Source: Streptomyces fuscichromogenes
GTDB taxonomy: Bacteria > Actinomycetota > Actinomycetes > Streptomycetales > Streptomycetaceae
Reading direction: 5' to 3'
Assembly (NCBI RefSeq): GCF_014645815.1
Contig: NZ_BMML01000021.1
Span: forward strand, 154,041-218,040
Length of the DNA: 64,000 nucleotides
The notes beneath the pieces were generated by a model. It had not been told where the DNA came from. It ran no database searches and saw only the letters and a program-made list of their open reading frames with translations. This document shows positions 34,186 through 41,892 of the stretch, piece after piece. A program made the translations under genes and the position numbers. Positions within the stretch are counted from its first letter, which is position 1. Each line of letters begins with the position of its first letter.

Positions 34186-35087
34186 CGCCGGCTCGGGGCG
34201 GCGGGCGGGGCGGCGGCCGCCAGCGCCGGGAGGGCCTGGGCCAGGGCCTCGCGCCAGTGCCGGATCGGCCGCAGACCGGCTTCGCGCCACCGGTCGTGCC
34301 CCAGGACGCTGTACGCGGGCCGCGGGGCGGCTCGGGACAGCGCCGGGGACGTCGTGGGGCGTACCCGTCCGGGGTCGCTGCCCAGCAGCCGGAAGATCTC
34401 GCGTGCCAGCCGGAACCAGGTGGTCTGCCCCGCGCTGGTGGCGTGGTAGACCCCGGGCGGCGCGAAGCCGCGCTCCGCGGCCCGGCCGAGGCGCACCAGC
34501 TGGGCGGCCAGGTCGACGGTCCAGGTGGGCTGGCCGCGCTGGTCGTCGACGACGTCGACGGTGCCGCCCCGCCGGGCCAGCCCGATCATGGTGCTGACGA
34601 AGTTCGTCCCGTGGACGCCGTACAGCCAGGCCGTGCGCACCACGTAGCCGTCCGCGGGGAGTGCCTCCAGCACCCCCGTCTCGCCGGCGCGCTTGGTGCG
34701 GCCGTAGGCGGTGCGCGGACCCGTCGGATCCTGTTCCCGGTACGGGGCCGGACCGTCGCCGGAGAAGACGTAGTCGGTGGACGGCTGCAGCAGCCGTGCC
34801 CCGTGCGCGGCGCAGGCCCGTGCCAGGTGACGCGGGCCCAGGGCGTTGACACGGTGCGCCTCGGCCTCCGCCGCCTCCGCGGCGTCGACCGCCGTCCAGG
34901 CCGCGCAGTTGACGACGACGTCCGGCCGGATCGCGCGGACCGCCCGGTGCACGGCCCGGGGATCGGCGATGTCCAGTTCGGCTCTGGCCAGGGTCACGGC
35001 GGGGGTGCCGGTGGCGTCCAGCGCGCCGCGCAGGTCCCGCGCGAGCATGCCGTTCGCGCCGGTGACCAGCCAGGGGCCGCGCGTCAC
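34182..35087 (-). CDS. rmlD: dTDP-4-dehydrorhamnose reductase
   Basis: The 301-residue extended SDR reduces the 4-keto group of the activated 6-deoxyhexose. The cofactor loop is VTGANGMLARDL, the active-site pair is YGRTK, and the family segments PSTDYVFSGDG and TAWLYGVHGTNF are intact. The GTG at 35087 overlaps the rmlB stop (GTGA). It is the last gene of the SDR-rmlC-rmlA-rmlB-rmlD operon. Because the operon's rmlC lacks its catalytic core, the natural substrate could be either 4-keto-L-rhamnose supplied by another epimerase or the unepimerised 4-keto-6-deoxy-D-glucose. Confidence 0.92.
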   Translation of the reverse strand: MTRGPWLVTGANGMLARDLRGALDATGTPAVTLARAELDIADPRAVHRAVRAIRPDVVVNCAAWTAVDAAEAAEAEAHRVNALGPRHLARACAAHGARLLQPSTDYVFSGDGPAPYREQDPTGPRTAYGRTKRAGETGVLEALPADGYVVRTAWLYGVHGTNFVSTMIGLARRGGTVDVVDDQRGQPTWTVDLAAQLVRLGRAAERGFAPPGVYHATSAGQTTWFRLAREIFRLLGSDPGRVRPTTSPALSRAAPRPAYSVLGHDRWREAGLRPIRHWREALAQALPALAAAAPPAAPSRR

Positions 35088-36130
35088 GGCCGCACCCCGG
35101 CGGCCGGCGCACCCGGCACGGCGGCCCGGGACCTGAGCGGTTCCCACCAGGAGCGGTTGTTCCGGTACCAGTCGACCGTCGCCGCCAGGCCCTCCGTGAG
35201 ACCGCGGCGCGGACGGTACCCGAGTTCCTCCCGGATCCGGCGCCAGTCGAGGGAGTAGCGGCGGTCGTGGCCCTTGCGGTCCTCGACCCGCCGCACCAGC
35301 GCCGGGTCGGCGCCGACGGCGTCCAGCAGCAGCCGGGTGAGGTCGCGGTTGGCGAGCTCCTCGCCGCCGCCGATGTGGTACACCGAGCCGGCCAGGCCGC
35401 CGGTCCTCACCCGTTCGATGCCCTGCACGTGGTCGTCGACGTGCAGCCAGTCGCGCACGTTGAGGCCGTCGCCGTAGAGCGGGACCTCCTCGCCGTCCAG
35501 CAGCCGGGTGATGAACAGCGGTATCAGTTTCTCCGGGAAGTGGTGGTGGCCGTAGTTGTTGGAGCAGCGGGTGATCCGGACGTCCAGGCCGTGCGTCCGG
35601 TGGCCGGCCAGGACCAGCAGGTCGGCCGCCGCCTTGGACGCCGCGTAGGGCGAGTTGGGCGCGAGGGGGGAGTCCTCGGTCCACGAGCCCGCGTCGATCG
35701 AGCCGTAGACCTCGTCCGTGGAGATGTGGACGAAGACCCGCGGACGGTGGCGCAGTGCCGCGTCCAGCAGGGTCTGGGTGCCCTGCACGTTGGTGCGCAC
35801 GAACGTGCCGGCGTCGTCCACCGACCGGTCGACGTGCGACTCCGCCGCGAAGTGCACGATCTGGTCGTGCTCGGCGACCAGCGCGTCCACCAGGTCCGCG
35901 TCGCAGATGTCCCCGTGCACGAACTCGAACCGGTCCGAGCCGCGTACGGCGTCGAGGTTGGCGGCGACGCCCGCGTAGGTCAGTTTGTCGAGGACGGTGA
36001 CGTGGACGCCGCCATCGGCGGCGGCGGGTTCCTCGGCACCCAGCAGCGTACGCACGTAGTGGGAGCCGATGAAGCCGGCGCCCCCGGTGACCAGCAGACG
36101 CGGCGGCGGCGCGGTGGCCGGGCCGGTCAC
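35084..36130 (-). CDS. rmlB: dTDP-glucose 4,6-dehydratase
   Basis: The 348-residue NAD-dependent enzyme converts dTDP-glucose to dTDP-4-keto-6-deoxyglucose, the entry to all 6-deoxyhexoses. The Rossmann loop is VTGGAGFIGSHYVR; HFAAESHVDRS, ISTDEVYG and SPYAASKAAADLL contain the catalytic Asp-Glu and Tyr-Lys residues; CSNNYGHHHFPEKLIPLFI is the substrate loop. All are intact. GTG 36130 overlaps the rmlA stop, and its own stop overlaps the rmlD start. It works downstream of RmlA in the same operon. Confidence 0.96.
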   Translation of the reverse strand: MTGPATAPPPRLLVTGGAGFIGSHYVRTLLGAEEPAAADGGVHVTVLDKLTYAGVAANLDAVRGSDRFEFVHGDICDADLVDALVAEHDQIVHFAAESHVDRSVDDAGTFVRTNVQGTQTLLDAALRHRPRVFVHISTDEVYGSIDAGSWTEDSPLAPNSPYAASKAAADLLVLAGHRTHGLDVRITRCSNNYGHHHFPEKLIPLFITRLLDGEEVPLYGDGLNVRDWLHVDDHVQGIERVRTGGLAGSVYHIGGGEELANRDLTRLLLDAVGADPALVRRVEDRKGHDRRYSLDWRRIREELGYRPRRGLTEGLAATVDWYRNNRSWWEPLRSRAAVPGAPAAGVRP

Positions 36131-37194
36131 GGGACCAGCTCCACGCTGCTGTGGTCGCCGAGGACCAGCCGGTGCGTGTCGGGCATCCGGGGCGCGGACA
36201 CCACCCGCGCGTTCCGGCCGATGAGCGAGGACTGGATGCGGGAGGTGCCCTCGATGAGCGATCCGCGCAGCACGATGGAGAACTCCAGCTCGCTGCCGAC
36301 GATGCGGCAGTCGTCGCCGACGGAGGTGTAGGGGCCGACATAGGAGTCGGTCACCTCGGTGCCCGCCCCGATGACGACCGGGCCGACGATGCGAGAGCGC
36401 ACGACCCTGGCACCCTCCGCGATCCGTACCGCGCCGACGATCTCGCTGCCGTCGTCCACCTCGCCCTCCGCGCGGGAGGTCACCGACTCCAGCACGGCCC
36501 GGTTGACCTCCAGCATGTCGGCGACGTTGCCGGTGTCCTTCCAGTAGCCGGAGATCTCCACCGGACGCACGTCGCGGCCGGTGTCGACGAGCCACTGCAC
36601 GGCGTCCGTGATCTCCAGTTCGCCGCGGCCGGAGGGCCGTACGGCCCGTACGGCTTCGTGCACGGCCGGCGTGAACAGGTAGACGCCGACCAGGGCCAGG
36701 TCGCTCTTCGGGAACTCCGGTTTCTCCTCCAGGCGCCGCACCCGCCCGTCCGCGTCGAGTTCGGCGACGCCGAAGGCGGACGGGTCGGTCACCCGGGTCA
36801 GCATGATCTGCGCGTCGGGCCGGTGCGTGCGGAACCCGTCCACCAACGCGCTGATGCCGCCGACGACGAAGTTGTCGCCGAGGTACATCACGAAGTCGTC
36901 GTCGCCGAGGAACTCGCGCGCCACGAGCACGGCATGGGCCAGGCCGAGCGGCCGTTCCTGCGGGATGTACGTCGTCCGCAGCCCGAACCGGGAGCCGTCC
37001 CCGACCGCCGCGCGGATCTCCGCCGCGGTCTCGCCCACCACGAGGCCGACCTCGGTGATGCCGGCCGCCGCGATGGACTCCAGCCCGTAGAAGAGGACCG
37101 GCTTGTTGGCCACGGGGACGAGTTGCTTGGCGGAGGTGTGGGTGATCGGGCGCAGCCGCGACCCCACGCCTCCGGACAGTACGAGAGCCTTCAC
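36127..37194 (-). CDS. rmlA: Glucose-1-phosphate thymidylyltransferase
   Basis: The 355-residue enzyme makes dTDP-glucose from dTTP and glucose 1-phosphate. The nucleotide loop is LSGGVGSRLRPIT, followed by YIPQERPLGLAHAV, MYLGDNFVVGG and EEKPEFPKSDLALVGVYLF. The length and the C-terminal left-handed beta-helix-like part (IVGAVRIAEGARVVRSRIVG) mark the long StrD-like form typical of antibiotic clusters rather than the short RmlA of cell-wall synthesis. GTG 37194 overlaps the stop of the truncated rmlC by 4 bp. Confidence 0.95.
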   Translation of the reverse strand: MKALVLSGGVGSRLRPITHTSAKQLVPVANKPVLFYGLESIAAAGITEVGLVVGETAAEIRAAVGDGSRFGLRTTYIPQERPLGLAHAVLVAREFLGDDDFVMYLGDNFVVGGISALVDGFRTHRPDAQIMLTRVTDPSAFGVAELDADGRVRRLEEKPEFPKSDLALVGVYLFTPAVHEAVRAVRPSGRGELEITDAVQWLVDTGRDVRPVEISGYWKDTGNVADMLEVNRAVLESVTSRAEGEVDDGSEIVGAVRIAEGARVVRSRIVGPVVIGAGTEVTDSYVGPYTSVGDDCRIVGSELEFSIVLRGSLIEGTSRIQSSLIGRNARVVSAPRMPDTHRLVLGDHSSVELVP

Positions 37195-37577
37195 GGTTGT
37201 CCTGTCCCTCCTGACGGGCTGGTCCTGGTCGCCGGTCCGGTGGCGCGGCCCGCCGGGCGCAGCTGCGCGCATCGCCGGTACGAGGGCAGCAGCCCCCGGG
37301 CGCGGGCCTCGGTGAGCGAGGGGGCGCGCCGGTCCTTCGCGGACAGCACCGGCGGTCCCGGTCCGTCCGGCCACGCGATGCCCAGCTCCGGATCGAAGGG
37401 GTGTACGCCGTGCTCGTGTCCGGGCGCGTAGCCGGTCGAGCAGAGGTACACCACCGTGGCCTCGTCGGTGACGGCCTCGAAGGTCTCGGCGCGGAACAGC
37501 TCGTGGAAGGTGCCCCGGTGGTCGCCGGACACCGCCGGCTCCACCACCCAGGCTCCCGGAATGCTCAGGGCCCGCAC
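37191..37577 (-). CDS. rmlC: dTDP-4-dehydrorhamnose 3,5-epimerase with internal in-frame deletion
   Basis: The reading frame encodes 128 residues instead of about 190-200. Residues 1-38 (VRALSIPGAWVVEPAV..., FHELFRAETFEAVT) match the RmlC N-terminus. The sequence then jumps directly to the C-terminal part (ATVVYLCSTGYAPGHEHGV, DPELGIAWP, LSAKDRRAPSLTEARARGLLP). The missing block of roughly 75-90 residues is the cupin core carrying the catalytic His of the RGLHF motif, the conserved Lys and the GFAHGF strand. The ORF is otherwise healthy: AAGGAG lies 8 nt before the GTG, the frame is kept, and the stop overlaps rmlA. It is very unlikely to be an active epimerase. Either the gene is decayed in frame or an assembly deletion is present. 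Confidence 0.82.
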   Translation of the reverse strand: MRALSIPGAWVVEPAVSGDHRGTFHELFRAETFEAVTDEATVVYLCSTGYAPGHEHGVHPFDPELGIAWPDGPGPPVLSAKDRRAPSLTEARARGLLPSYRRCAQLRPAGRATGPATRTSPSGGTGQP

Positions 37578-37599
37578 GGCACCGGCTCCTTCGTACCGC

Positions 37600-38367
37600 T
37601 CACTGGACGGAGAGGGCGCCGTCGACCGCCACAACGGTGCCGTTCGCGTACTGCGCCTGGGGCGAGGCCAGTTGCACGATCCACCAGGCGATCTCCTCGG
37701 GAGTGCCGACGCGGCCGGCCGGGATGCGGTCCTGCATGTCCTTGATGAAGGCCGCGTAGTGCTCCGCGGGCATGCCGTTGCGCGTGGCCATGCCGGTGTC
37801 GATGACGCCGGGCGCGAGGCCCACCACGCGGACCCCGCGGCGGGCGAACTCCAGGGCCCAGGTGCGGGTGAGGAAGTCCAACGCGACCTTCGTGGCGCCG
37901 TACACGGACATGCCGGGCCAGGCGCGGCGCCCGAGCGAGCCGGCGGTGCTGAGGTTGACCACGGTGCCGGAGTGCGCGGACAGCGCGTCCAGGGCACGCC
38001 GGGTCAGCAGGACCGGCGCGCGCAGGTTCGTGGCCAGCTGGGCGTCGAGGTCCGGGGCGCCGAGGTCCTCGAGTTCGCCGTGGATGCCGAGCGCGGCGTT
38101 GTTCACGAGGACGTCGAGGCGTCCGTACCGCTCCAGTGCGGTGGTGACGACGGCGTCGGGGCCGTCGTCCGTGGTGATGTCGGCGGTCAGGGTGCTGATG
38201 GCGGGGTGTCCTTCGGCGGTCTCCCGGAGCGGCCGGGGGGTGCGGCCCACCACGAGGACGTGCGCGCCCTCGGTGGCGAAGGCCCGGGCCGTGGCCCGTC
38301 CGATGCCGCTTCCGCCGCCGGTGACGACGACGGTCCTGCGCTGCGTGTGTTTCGTCTCCTGGGTCAC
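37600..38367 (-). CDS. SDR-family oxidoreductase
   Basis: The 255-residue classical SDR has the cofactor motif TGGGSGIGRA, NNAA, the catalytic Tyr-Lys in VYGATKVAL with a preceding Ser (NLSTAG), and a C-terminal GTVVAVDGAL. It may reduce a ketone of the aglycone or take part in sugar formation; its place as first gene of the sugar operon does not decide this. The GTG at 38367 has no ribosome binding site and lies 6 bp after a -10 hexamer, so the mRNA should be leaderless. rmlC follows after 22 bp. Confidence 0.87.
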   Translation of the reverse strand: MTQETKHTQRRTVVVTGGGSGIGRATARAFATEGAHVLVVGRTPRPLRETAEGHPAISTLTADITTDDGPDAVVTTALERYGRLDVLVNNAALGIHGELEDLGAPDLDAQLATNLRAPVLLTRRALDALSAHSGTVVNLSTAGSLGRRAWPGMSVYGATKVALDFLTRTWALEFARRGVRVVGLAPGVIDTGMATRNGMPAEHYAAFIKDMQDRIPAGRVGTPEEIAWWIVQLASPQAQYANGTVVAVDGALSVQ

Positions 38368-38373
38368 GGTCGA

Positions 38374-38405
38374 ACCGTAGGGAGGCCCGCTCGAACGCCG
38401 CTTGA
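38374..38405 (-). promoter_or_regulatory. SARP-type promoter, sugar operon
   Basis: On the minus strand TCAAGCG (38405-38399) and TCGAGCG (38394-38388) are 11 bp apart; TACGGT (38379-38374) follows after exactly 8 bp. The start codon is 6 bp after the hexamer. This is the closest match in the window to the ideal SARP promoter. Confidence 0.78.
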
Positions 38406-38424
38406 CGAGCGCGAGCCCGGCCGG

Positions 38425-38456
38425 TCCAGCCGGAATCGAGCGCGGACGTGTGGGGT
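38425..38456 (+). promoter_or_regulatory. SARP-type promoter, FAD oxidase gene
   Basis: TCCAGCC (38425) and TCGAGCG (38436) are 11 bp apart, with TGGGGT (38451-38456) 8 bp later. It lies back to back with the sugar-operon box, so one 70-bp region may control both directions. Confidence 0.65.
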
Positions 38457-38511
38457 GTGCGGGGCGGCAGGCCCGCCCGAGGGCCGGTCCGACGGAGGGA
38501 AGAGGGACGAG

Positions 38512-40038
38512 ATGAACCATGGCAGGCGGCACCGGCCGCCGCTGGGCCCGGTGGCGATCGGCACCGGCGACCCCCGCTACGCCGACCTGGTCAACGGTGT
38601 CAACCACCGTTTCACCGGCACCCCCGAGCACATCCGCGTGGTCGGCGACGCCGAGCAGACCGTCCGTGCCGTACAGGACGCCGTCGACGCCGGGCTGCGT
38701 GTCGCCGTCCGCAGCGGCGGGCACTGTCTGGAGGACTTCGTCGACGGACCGGACACCCGGTTCCTCATCGACATGTCGCAGATGGACACGGTGTACCACG
38801 ACCCCGTCCAGGGGGCCTTCGCCGTCGAACCGGGCATTCAGCTCGGGGCGCTCTACCGCGCCCTGTACAAGGGCTGGAACGTCACCGTCCCCGGCGGCTC
38901 CTGCCCCACGGTCGCCGCCGGAGGACACATCCTCGGCGGCGGATACGGCCCCCTGACCCGGCTGCACGGCTGTGTCGTCGACTATCTGCACGCGGTGGAG
39001 GTGGTGGTCGTCGACGCCGCCGGCACGGCCCGTCGTGTGGTCGCGAGCCGCGACGACGAGGGTGCCCTGGGGGATCTGTGGTGGGCCCACACCGGAGGCG
39101 GCGGCGGCACCTTCGGTGTCGTCACCCGCTACTGGCTGCGGGCCCGGGACGCCCCGGCAGGCGCCGCCCCCGGCACGCTGCTGCCGCGGCCGCCGGCCAC
39201 CGTCCTGGACAGTCTGGTGACGTGGTCGTGGCAGGACATGACCGGCGACCGCTTCCGGCGGCTGATGAGGAACCACGCCGAATGGCACGAGCGCAACAGC
39301 GCGCCGGACTCCCGCTACGCCGGTCTGTTCAGCGTGCTGGGCGTGATGCACAGCGCGTCCGGCGTCATCGTCATGAGTACCCAGACGGACGCCACCGTGC
39401 CGGACGCCGAGGCGCTGCTGCAGGGGTATGTCGACGCGCTCGCCGAAGGGACCGGCCCGCACCCCGCGCACCTCGTGCGGCGTCGGCCCTGGCTGCGGTC
39501 CATGCTCCAGCCCACCCTGCCCGACACGGTGACCGGCATGCGTTCCAAGGGCAAGGCCGCCTACCTGCTCAAGGGGTACGACGACGAACAGCTGGACGTG
39601 CTGCACCGGGCGCTGACCGATGCCGACCACGGCCATCCCGGCGCCGGTGTGCTCTTCATGTCGTACGGGGGCCGGGTGGCCGAGGTGCCGGCGCACGCGA
39701 CGGCGACGGCACAGCGGGGGGCCGTGATGAAGGCGTTCTACGTGGACCTGTGGCAGGACCCGGCGGAGGACGCCCGGCATCTGGCCTGGATACGGGAGCT
39801 GTACCGGGACGTGTACGCGCGTACCGGCGGCGTGCCCGTGCCGGACGGGCAGAGCGACGGCACGTACATCAACTATCCGGACACCGACCTGGCCGATCCC
39901 GAGTGGAACAAGTCGCCCGTCCCGTGGCACGCGCTCTACTACAAGGACAACTACCCGCGGCTCCAGCGGGCCAAGGCGCACTGGGACCCGCGGGACGTCT
40001 TCCGGCACGCGCTGTCCGTCCGGCTGCCGGAGGCCTGA
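38512..40038 (+). CDS. FAD-linked oxidase, bicovalent type (AknOx/BBE-like)
   Basis: The 508-residue oxidase has the PCMH FAD-binding domain. His71 in RSGGHCLEDF and Cys131 in GGSCPTVAAGGH stand at the spacing of the two residues that bind FAD bicovalently in aclacinomycin oxidoreductase and glucooligosaccharide oxidase. The C-terminal BBE motif TYINYPDTDLADPEWN and WHALYYKDNYPRLQRAKAHWDPRDVF closes the protein. Homologues oxidise sugar hydroxyls or rearrange polyketide rings; here it could act on the deoxyhexose or the aglycone. ATG 38512 has GGAGGGAAGAGGGA upstream. It has no signal peptide that I can see. Confidence 0.93.
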   Translation: MNHGRRHRPPLGPVAIGTGDPRYADLVNGVNHRFTGTPEHIRVVGDAEQTVRAVQDAVDAGLRVAVRSGGHCLEDFVDGPDTRFLIDMSQMDTVYHDPVQGAFAVEPGIQLGALYRALYKGWNVTVPGGSCPTVAAGGHILGGGYGPLTRLHGCVVDYLHAVEVVVVDAAGTARRVVASRDDEGALGDLWWAHTGGGGGTFGVVTRYWLRARDAPAGAAPGTLLPRPPATVLDSLVTWSWQDMTGDRFRRLMRNHAEWHERNSAPDSRYAGLFSVLGVMHSASGVIVMSTQTDATVPDAEALLQGYVDALAEGTGPHPAHLVRRRPWLRSMLQPTLPDTVTGMRSKGKAAYLLKGYDDEQLDVLHRALTDADHGHPGAGVLFMSYGGRVAEVPAHATATAQRGAVMKAFYVDLWQDPAEDARHLAWIRELYRDVYARTGGVPVPDGQSDGTYINYPDTDLADPEWNKSPVPWHALYYKDNYPRLQRAKAHWDPRDVFRHALSVRLPEA

Positions 40039-40056
40039 CCGGCCGGGCGGAGCGGG

Positions 40057-40090
40057 CCGGTCCGGTGCACTCCCCGGTGCACCGGACCGG
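40057..40090. terminator. Bidirectional hairpin terminator
   Basis: A perfect 14-bp stem (CCGGTCCGGTGCAC with GTGCACCGGACCGG) and a 6-base loop between the convergent FAD oxidase and isomerase-like genes. Confidence 0.78.
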
Positions 40091-40128
40091 CTGCTGCCCG
40101 CAACTCCTCCCGCCGGCTCGCCGACTGC

Positions 40129-40452
40129 TCAGTTCTCCTTGTTCGCCTTGTTCTCCTTGTTCTCGTTGTACGAAGTCGAGTCGAACGCGCCGGGCTCGGC
40201 GAGCGGGATGACCTCGAACGACAGGTGCGGGCTCATCGGGTTGTCGTAGAGGCGGGTCAGCAGCTCCTCGTGCGAGTCCACGTCGTAGACGAGCAGGCCC
40301 CCCGCGGCGCCCACGCGGACCCAGCTGTGCCGGATCACTCCCTGCCCGACGAGCTTGCGGGTGTACGCGAAGCCCTCGGGCAGTCGTGCCCGGAACTCGT
40401 CGGCGCTGATCCCGGCGGGTGCCTGGGTGGCCAGAACGGCGAAGAGAGCCAT
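40129..40452 (-). CDS. Muconolactone delta-isomerase-like protein
   Basis: The 107-residue protein has a ferredoxin-like alpha/beta fold of the muconolactone isomerase family: FAVLATQAPAGISADEFRARLPE, WVRVGAAGGLLVYDVDSHEELLTRLYDNPMSPHLSFEVIPL. In antibiotic clusters such small proteins may act as cyclases or tautomerases, but none is proven for this sequence. The tail is odd: NENKENKANKEN, a short Asn/Lys/Glu repeat encoded by a tandem CTT-rich stretch. ATG 40452 is preceded by AGGAGGA. It is the third gene of an exporter-glycosyltransferase-isomerase operon, 46 bp after the glycosyltransferase. Confidence 0.75.
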   Translation of the reverse strand: MALFAVLATQAPAGISADEFRARLPEGFAYTRKLVGQGVIRHSWVRVGAAGGLLVYDVDSHEELLTRLYDNPMSPHLSFEVIPLAEPGAFDSTSYNENKENKANKEN

Positions 40453-40498
40453 GGGAGTTCGTCCTCCTGGGAGTGTCCGGAAAGGGGGGTTCGCCTGA

Positions 40499-41791
40499 TC
40501 ATGCGGCGGTCGTGCGGTGCCGTGCGGCCAGTTGCTCCAGCACCGGCACGATCTGGTTGGGCGCGGGCTCGGCCGTCATCTCGTCGCGCAGCGCCTGCGC
40601 GCCCTTCGCGAACGACGGCTCGTGCAGCAGCCGGTCGAGGGCCGACCGCAGCGCTGCCGGGTCCAGCTCGGCGGGCGGGACGAACACTCCGGCGCCCAGC
40701 TCCTGGGTGCGGCGGGCCCGGTGGATGTTGTCCCACATCGAGGCCAGCACGAGCTGCGGCACGCCGTGGATCGCCGCGGTCGCCCAGGTGCCGGCCCCGC
40801 CGTGGTGCACGATCGCCGCGCAGGTCGGCAACAGGACGTGCAGCGAGGCGAAGTCGACCACCCGGGTGTTCCCGGGTATGGCAGTCAGCCGGTCGCGCTC
40901 GGCGTCGTCCAGGATCGCGATGATCTCGGCGTCGAGGTCGGCCACGGCCGTGAAGAAGTCGTCCGCGGTCACGGCGCGCCCGTCGGGCGAGTCGATGGTG
41001 CGCACGCTCAGACCCTTGGTCAGGACGAGCCGTGGGCGCTCGGGCGCGGTGCGCAGCCAGGGCGGCACGGTGGCGGGCACCGGGCCGTTGTACGGGACGT
41101 ACCGCATGGGTACGGTGTGCTGCCCCGGCGCCAGCCGCATGCTCGCCGGCATCTGGTCGACGCGCCACTGGCCGGTGACCGTCTCCTCGGTGAAATCCAG
41201 CCCGTACCGCGCCAGTTGTGCCGTGAGCCAGTCCCGCACCGGGTCCGCGCCGGGAGCGCGGGCGGCCTGTGCACCGTCCCGGGCGTACTGGCCGAGCAGT
41301 GCCTGGCGCATGTGCAGGAAGAGGTCGGGCCCCCACAGCAGCCGCGCGTGCGGGACACCGGTGACCCGGGCGGCGATCGCGCCCGCGAAGGTGAAGGTCT
41401 CCCAGAGGACCAGGTCGGGTTGCCAGGAGCGGCAGAACGCGACGAGTTCGTCGATCGTCTCCTCGTCGTTGATCCGTGCGTAGAACGCCCCTGTCATCAG
41501 CTCGTTGCTGGTGCGCAGGAACTCCGGGTCCACCGTTCCGTCCGGGCCGGCCATGAGGTCCCGGCCCTCGTGGTGGGCGTAGATCCGTGGGCCGGCCTCG
41601 GCCATGACCCGGGCGAGCTCCGGGTCCCGGCCGACGGGAACGGCGGTGAGCCCGGCACGGGTGATGCTGTCGGTCAGCGGGGGCTGGGCCGCCACCCGCA
41701 CTTCGTGTCCCGCTGAGCGCAGGGCCCACGCCAGCGGCACGCAGCCGTTGAAGTGGGCGTCCAGGGCGGGCGCCGCCATCAGTACGCGCAT
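40499..41791 (-). CDS. Glycosyltransferase (GT1, antibiotic type)
   Basis: The 430-residue GT-B enzyme transfers the dTDP-6-deoxyhexose to the aglycone. The N-terminal domain starts RVLMAAPALDAHFNGCVPLAWALRSAGHEV; the C-terminal nucleotide-sugar domain holds LTKGLSVR, VDFASLHVLLPTCAAIVHHGGAGTWATAAIHGVPQLVL and the catalytic-region AxxMWDNIHRARR. It resembles transferases of anthracyclines and related compounds. It is the only glycosyltransferase in the window, so one sugar, or one type of sugar, is expected. ATG 41791 has GGAGAGGC upstream. It lies 101 bp after the exporter gene. Confidence 0.94.
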   Translation of the reverse strand: MRVLMAAPALDAHFNGCVPLAWALRSAGHEVRVAAQPPLTDSITRAGLTAVPVGRDPELARVMAEAGPRIYAHHEGRDLMAGPDGTVDPEFLRTSNELMTGAFYARINDEETIDELVAFCRSWQPDLVLWETFTFAGAIAARVTGVPHARLLWGPDLFLHMRQALLGQYARDGAQAARAPGADPVRDWLTAQLARYGLDFTEETVTGQWRVDQMPASMRLAPGQHTVPMRYVPYNGPVPATVPPWLRTAPERPRLVLTKGLSVRTIDSPDGRAVTADDFFTAVADLDAEIIAILDDAERDRLTAIPGNTRVVDFASLHVLLPTCAAIVHHGGAGTWATAAIHGVPQLVLASMWDNIHRARRTQELGAGVFVPPAELDPAALRSALDRLLHEPSFAKGAQALRDEMTAEPAPNQIVPVLEQLAARHRTTAA

Positions 41792-41892
41792 GGGTGCCTC
41801 TCCGACGGGGTTGACGTGGCCGGGCCAGGCTGGCCCGGAGCGCTCGAAGACCCCTGGAACCTCGCTGTGCGGGGCGAGGGCGGAAGGGCTTC

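Noticed and set aside
37191..37577. Frameshift as the cause of the short rmlC
   Set aside because: N- and C-terminal family parts are in the same frame without an internal stop, so an in-frame deletion, not a frameshift, explains the length.
38941..38976. Missing second FAD-binding Cys in the FAD oxidase
   Set aside because: I first looked for it at GGYGPLTRLHG. The correct motif is GGSCPTVAAGGH, which has Cys131, so bicovalent attachment is predicted.
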